NCBI GenBank assembly: GCA_003552745.1
Contig: PUOG01000025.1
Span: 1-14,483, forward strand
Source of the DNA: Spirochaetaceae bacterium
GTDB lineage: Bacteria; Spirochaetota; Spirochaetia; DSM-27196; SKKC01
DNA length: 14,483 nt
Direction: 5' to 3'
Position 1 is the stretch's first letter, and the number at the start of each line of letters is the position of its first letter. Shown here in pieces: positions 11,043 to 14,483 of the stretch. The translations under genes were made by a program, and so were the position numbers. Under the pieces are notes generated by a model. That model had not been told where the DNA came from and ran no database searches. It saw nothing but the letters and a program-made list of their open reading frames with translations.

Positions 11043-13637
11043 ATGAACTACGATAGAATGACGGTAAAAGCACAGGAGGCGCTGCAGGCGGCCTCCAGCA
11101 TTGTACAGGAGTACAAACATGCAACCCTCGATGCGGATCACCTTCTTCTGGCGATGCTCCGCCAGGACGGCGGGGTCATTCCGCCTCTCCTCGATCGGAT
11201 CGGCGTCGACCGGCAGGCGATCGAGGAGGAGATTGAACAGCTGCTGAAGGCGAAGCCGAAGGTCCACGGTGAAGGAGCACAGATGCAGCTCGCCTCCTCG
11301 ATGACCGGAGTCCTCAACCGCGCGGAGAAGGAATCGGGAGACCTCAAGGACGAGTATGTCTCCACCGAGCATCTCCTGCTGGCGATTCTCGAGTCGAAGC
11401 ACGCGGCAGGCGAGAAGTGTAAGCGGCTCGGCATTACCCGCGATGCGGTCATGAGCGCGCTCAAGAGCGTGCGCGGAAACCAGCGGGTGACCGATCAGGA
11501 CCCCGAAAGCAAGTATCAGGTGCTCGACAAGTACTGCCGCGATCTGACGGCGCTCGCGAGGCGCGAGAAGCTCGACCCGGTGATCGGTCGCGATGAGGAG
11601 ATCCGCCGCGTCATGCAGGTCCTCAGCCGGCGAACGAAGAACAACCCCGTGCTCATCGGTGAACCGGGTGTGGGAAAAACCGCGATCGCGGAGGGCCTTG
11701 CGCGCAGAATCGTCTCCGGCGATGTGCCCGACAGTCTGAAGGACAAACGGCTGCTCGCGCTCGATCTCGGAGCTCTCGTGGCCGGTACAAAGTTTCGCGG
11801 CGAGTTCGAGGAGCGGTTGAAGGGCGTGATCAACGAGATCTCGCAGAGCGATGGTCAGATCGTGCTCTTCATCGACGAGCTGCATACGCTCGTAGGCGCC
11901 GGCGCCGCCGAAGGTGCGGTCGATGCCTCGAACCTGCTCAAACCGGCTCTCGCCCGTGGTGAGCTGCGCTGCATTGGTGCCACGACGCTCGACGAGTACC
12001 GGCAGCATATCGAGAAGGATGCGGCGCTCGAGCGGCGCTTCCAGATGGTGATGACCGGAGAGCCGAGCGTCGAGTCGACCGTTGCGATCCTCCGCGGTCT
12101 GAAGGAACGCTATGAGGTACACCACGGCGTGCGGATTACCGACGAGGCGCTGATCGCTGCCGCGACGCTGAGCGACCGCTATATCACCGCGCGCTTCCTG
12201 CCGGATAAGGCGATCGACCTTATAGATGAGGCGGCGAGCCGCCTGAAGATGGAGATCGAGAGTCAACCGGTAGAGCTCGACCAGCTCGAGCGCAGGATAC
12301 TCCAGCTCGACATCGAGAAGCAGGCGCTCTCCAAGGAAACCGACGCGGCGAGCACCGAGCGGCGAGAGAAGATCGAGCACGAACTCTCGGAGCTGCGCGG
12401 TCGTCGCGATGCGATGCAGCTGCAGTGGCAGAACGAGAAGGACATCATCGAACAGATACGCGAGCTCAAGCAACGCATCGAGCAGCTCCATATCGAGGAA
12501 GCGCAGGAAGAGCGCGCAGGCAATCTCAACCGGGCAGCGGAGATCAAGCACGGTCTTATTCCGCAGACACAGGTAGAGCTCGATCGCAAGACCCAGGAGA
12601 TGGAGGATCTTTCGGCGGAGAATCGGCTGCTGCGCGAAGAGGTGACCGACGAGGACGTGGCGAAGGTCGTCTCGACGTGGACCGGTATCCCGGTTTCGAA
12701 GATGCTCAAGAGCGAGATGCAGAAGCTTCTCGAGCTGGAAGGGATACTCGGCCGCCGGGTAATCGGTCAGGAGCGAGCGATCACGGCAGTCAGCGATGCG
12801 ATCCGGCGCAACAAGAGCGGTCTCAGCGACGTGAACCGCCCGACGGGCGTGTTCGTGTTCATCGGTCCCACCGGGGTGGGGAAGACCGAGCTGGCGAAGA
12901 CGCTTGCCGATTTTCTCTTCAACGACGAGCGGGCGCTCACGCGAATCGACATGAGCGAGTACATGGAGAAGTACTCGGTGAGCCGTCTGATCGGTGCGCC
13001 GCCGGGATACGTCGGTTACGAACAGGGCGGTCAGTTGACCGAAGTGGTTCGACGCCGGCCGTATTCGATCGTTCTCTTCGACGAGATCGAAAAGGCGCAT
13101 CCGGATGTTTTCAACGTGCTGCTACAGCTGCTCGACGAGGGCCGGTTGACCGACGGACAGGGAAGGCAGGTCGACTTCCGGAACACCATCATTATTATGA
13201 CGAGCAATATCGGAAGCGACGTGATCCTGAGTGCCGACGATCCGGAGGAGAGCTGGCCTCAGATACGGCAGCTGCTTCACAGCACGTTCAAGCCGGAGTT
13301 CCTGAACCGGCTCGACGAGATCATCATGTTCCATCGCCTGAGCGAAGAGCAGATTGCGAAGATTGTCGATCTGGAGGTCGCGCGGGTGGAGCAGCGACTT
13401 GCCGAACGGAAGATGAAGCTCGATATTACACCGGAGGCGCGGGCGCTGCTCGCACGCATAGGATACGATCCGGCGTTCGGCGCGCGGCCGTTGAAGCGGG
13501 CGATCACGAGCAAGCTCCAGAACCCGCTGGCGAAGCGACTGCTCAGCGACGAGTTCGTCGACGGCGATACGATACGCGTCGATGTCGACGGCGAGGAGCT
13601 GACGTTCGAAAAGGCGAGGGAAGCGGTCACCGCTTGA
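11043..13637 (+). CDS. clpB: ClpB-type protein disaggregase
   Basis: An 864-residue cytosolic AAA+ chaperone that, with DnaK, pulls proteins out of aggregates. Domains in order: N-terminal ClpN repeats (1-145), the first ATPase domain with Walker A GEPGVGKT (206-213), Walker B VLFIDE (274-279) and pore loop GTKFRGEFE, a long coiled-coil middle domain (about 400-520, rich in Glu, Gln and Leu), then the second ATPase domain with Walker A GPTGVGKT (608-615), pore loop GAPPGYVGYEQGG (651-663), Walker B ending in DE (680-681) and the C-terminal arginine-containing GARPLKR segment. The full middle domain marks ClpB rather than ClpA or ClpC. Length is typical. The ATG at 11043 has GGAG 11 bases upstream. 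The nitroreductase gene follows after 24 bp and may be cotranscribed. Confidence 0.96.
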   Translation: MNYDRMTVKAQEALQAASSIVQEYKHATLDADHLLLAMLRQDGGVIPPLLDRIGVDRQAIEEEIEQLLKAKPKVHGEGAQMQLASSMTGVLNRAEKESGDLKDEYVSTEHLLLAILESKHAAGEKCKRLGITRDAVMSALKSVRGNQRVTDQDPESKYQVLDKYCRDLTALARREKLDPVIGRDEEIRRVMQVLSRRTKNNPVLIGEPGVGKTAIAEGLARRIVSGDVPDSLKDKRLLALDLGALVAGTKFRGEFEERLKGVINEISQSDGQIVLFIDELHTLVGAGAAEGAVDASNLLKPALARGELRCIGATTLDEYRQHIEKDAALERRFQMVMTGEPSVESTVAILRGLKERYEVHHGVRITDEALIAAATLSDRYITARFLPDKAIDLIDEAASRLKMEIESQPVELDQLERRILQLDIEKQALSKETDAASTERREKIEHELSELRGRRDAMQLQWQNEKDIIEQIRELKQRIEQLHIEEAQEERAGNLNRAAEIKHGLIPQTQVELDRKTQEMEDLSAENRLLREEVTDEDVAKVVSTWTGIPVSKMLKSEMQKLLELEGILGRRVIGQERAITAVSDAIRRNKSGLSDVNRPTGVFVFIGPTGVGKTELAKTLADFLFNDERALTRIDMSEYMEKYSVSRLIGAPPGYVGYEQGGQLTEVVRRRPYSIVLFDEIEKAHPDVFNVLLQLLDEGRLTDGQGRQVDFRNTIIIMTSNIGSDVILSADDPEESWPQIRQLLHSTFKPEFLNRLDEIIMFHRLSEEQIAKIVDLEVARVEQRLAERKMKLDITPEARALLARIGYDPAFGARPLKRAITSKLQNPLAKRLLSDEFVDGDTIRVDVDGEELTFEKAREAVTA

Positions 13638-13661
13638 CTCATATAACAGGGAGTTTCACAG

Positions 13662-14225
13662 ATGTCGGAGATAATCGAAGAAGTCACGCACCGGCGCGCA
13701 CGGAGGGCAATCGACGAGAGCAAGCCGGTGCCAGGGGAGACGCTCGATCGCATGATCGAGGCGGCACACATGGCGGCGAGCTGTTCGAACAAGCAACCGT
13801 GGCGCTTTCTCATCGGTGACGAGGGAGAGGTTCGTGAGACGTTGTGCGAGCACCTGCTCGGTGGGAACTACTGGGCAAAGAAGGCGCCGGTTCTGATCGC
13901 CGTGGCTACGCGCGAGCGCGACGACTGTCAACTCAATGCGAATAGAAACTACGCGCTCTTTGACACCGGCATGGCGACCGCCCACCTGATTCTGCAGGGT
14001 ACGAAGGAAGGGCTCTACGTGCATCCGATGGCCGGCTTCGACGCGCCGGCGCTCAAGGAAGCACTCGGGCTCGATGACGAGGTGATTCTCGTCACCGTTA
14101 TCGCGGTCGGCTATCCGGGAAGCGAGGAGCATCTCAACGAGAAGCATCTCGAAAGCGAACACAGCGAGCGCTCTCGTATGCCGATCGAGAAGGTAGCCTC
14201 GCGAAGCGCGTTTCAATTCGATTAG
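13662..14225 (+). CDS. Nitroreductase-family FMN oxidoreductase
   Basis: A 187-residue cytosolic flavoprotein. The N-terminal THRRARRAIDE and the segment AAHMAASCSNKQPWRF (34-49) are the FMN-binding signatures of the NADH oxidase/nitroreductase family. The later GLYVHPMAGFD and ILVTVIAVGYPG segments also fit. Members reduce nitro compounds, quinones or flavins with NAD(P)H as single-domain homodimers; the real substrate is unknown. The ATG at 13662 has AGGGAG about 8 bases upstream. The gene starts 24 bp after clpB with no clear terminator between, so a joint stress operon is plausible. The protein is of normal length and intact. Confidence 0.9.
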   Translation: MSEIIEEVTHRRARRAIDESKPVPGETLDRMIEAAHMAASCSNKQPWRFLIGDEGEVRETLCEHLLGGNYWAKKAPVLIAVATRERDDCQLNANRNYALFDTGMATAHLILQGTKEGLYVHPMAGFDAPALKEALGLDDEVILVTVIAVGYPGSEEHLNEKHLESEHSERSRMPIEKVASRSAFQFD

Positions 14226-14249
14226 CAGAATGATGTGAACGCGGCGGCG

Positions 14250-14280
14250 CCGGGCACCCGCGACTCGAACGCGAGCCCGG
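14250..14280. terminator. Bipartite hairpin between convergent genes
   Basis: CCGGGC (14250-14255) pairs with GCCCGG (14275-14280), and inside it CGCG (14259-14262) pairs with CGCG (14270-14273) over a 7-base loop. It starts 24 bp after the nitroreductase stop and 35 bp before the stop of the convergent gene on the minus strand. Position and stability suggest a shared terminator, though no T-run follows. Confidence 0.5.
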
Positions 14281-14315
14281 TGAACGCAGGCCCCGTGCGT
14301 CGCCCATCTATCTCG

Positions 14316-14483
14316 CTATCGGATCAATCCCAGCGCATCGACCTCGCGCGTTTCGGCGCCGACGCTCATGTCACCGGCGGCGTGGTCGTCGATGGTTATG
14401 ACCGTCGCGTGACCCCAGTAGGTGCCGGTTCCGGTATCGTGGCCGCGGTTCGAAAGCGCATTGCGCGATGCCTCGGGGAAGCC
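14316..14483 (-). CDS. Probable gamma-glutamyltransferase, C-terminal end (cut by window edge)
   Basis: Only the last 55 codons are in view; the gene continues to the right. The peptide starts GFPEASRNALSNRGHDTG, then has YWGHATVITID and GAETREVDALGLIR before the TAG stop at 14316-14318. The order L..RGH.....G.A..I....G...GA...R..G.a at a protein end resembles the C-terminus of gamma-glutamyltransferase small subunits, which cleave gamma-glutamyl bonds such as that of glutathione. The active-site threonine would lie outside the window, so the call is tentative. It is a real coding end by codon pattern and position, converging with the nitroreductase. Confidence 0.5.
   Translation of the reverse strand, partial: GFPEASRNALSNRGHDTGTGTYWGHATVITIDDHAAGDMSVGAETREVDALGLIR

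Noticed and set aside
10956..13100. Very long open frame on the minus strand antisense to clpB, continuous with the DUF3783-like gene
   Set aside because: It is the mirror of a GC-rich, strongly biased clpB reading frame. Its composition (Leu, Arg and His rich) is typical of antisense artefacts, it has no ribosome site, and ClpB on the other strand is certain.
12425..13819. 464-codon open frame on the plus strand overlapping clpB and the nitroreductase
   Set aside because: It is out of frame with two certain genes, is very rich in Arg, Gly and Ala, and shows no domain. It is a high-GC shadow frame.
14226..14315. Possible tRNA-like structure after the nitroreductase gene
   Set aside because: The stem-loop lacks a T-arm GTTCGA core, an acceptor stem and an anticodon arm; it fits a terminator hairpin better.

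Overview
This window (about 14.5 kb, GC-rich genes with AT-rich intergenic gaps) is ordinary bacterial chromosome with tightly packed genes and no sign of phage, IS elements, CRISPR, tRNA or rRNA. The mix is a DUF3783-type small protein, a separately encoded pair of YeeE/YedE proteins, a CstB-like persulfide dioxygenase, an Mrp-type cation antiporter without a full MrpA, and a MarR protein resembling regulators of osmolyte genes. It suggests a free-living, possibly halophilic or alkaliphilic anaerobe or facultative anaerobe. Spirochaetota is my best guess, but it is an inference from gene content and protein flavour, not a proven assignment.

Layout, left to right. (1) The 5' part of metK (minus, cut by the window edge) diverges from a MarR-type regulator (plus). 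The roughly 250 bp between them hold a strong dyad, a second inverted repeat and a TTGACA promoter. (2) A secreted protein of unknown function (minus) converges on marR. (3) A sulfur block follows. Two YeeE/YedE half-transporters (minus, 1828-2818) diverge from a CstB-like persulfide dioxygenase/rhodanese and a TauE/SafE exporter (plus, 2935-5179). They share a 116-bp AT-rich promoter region with a candidate operator. (4) An eight-gene Mrp-type antiporter operon (minus, 9549 down to 5231) has the order E-F-G-A'-A''-B-C-D. This is the order of the Mrp-like module of the archaeal membrane-bound hydrogenase Mbh (mbhA to mbhH). There is no ND5-like MrpA N-terminal subunit and no hydrogenase genes follow. 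(5) A DUF3783-like gene is translationally coupled to hisC (minus), just upstream of the antiporter operon. (6) clpB and a nitroreductase (plus) diverge from that pair. (7) The last 168 bp encode, on the minus strand, the C-terminus of a probable gamma-glutamyltransferase.

How the genes work together. The sulfur block looks like a sulfide/persulfide handling module. YeeE-type proteins import thiosulfate or a related sulfur compound, the dioxygenase/rhodanese oxidises and transfers sulfane sulfur, and TauE exports sulfite or another sulfur anion. No sulfide:quinone reductase and no CstR/BigR regulator lie in the window. The antiporter operon would exchange Na+ for H+ across the inner membrane. 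ClpB is a stress disaggregase. The most unusual items are the stand-alone Mbh-like antiporter module with a long extension on its MbhD-like subunit, and the C-terminal CxxC on the CstB-like protein.
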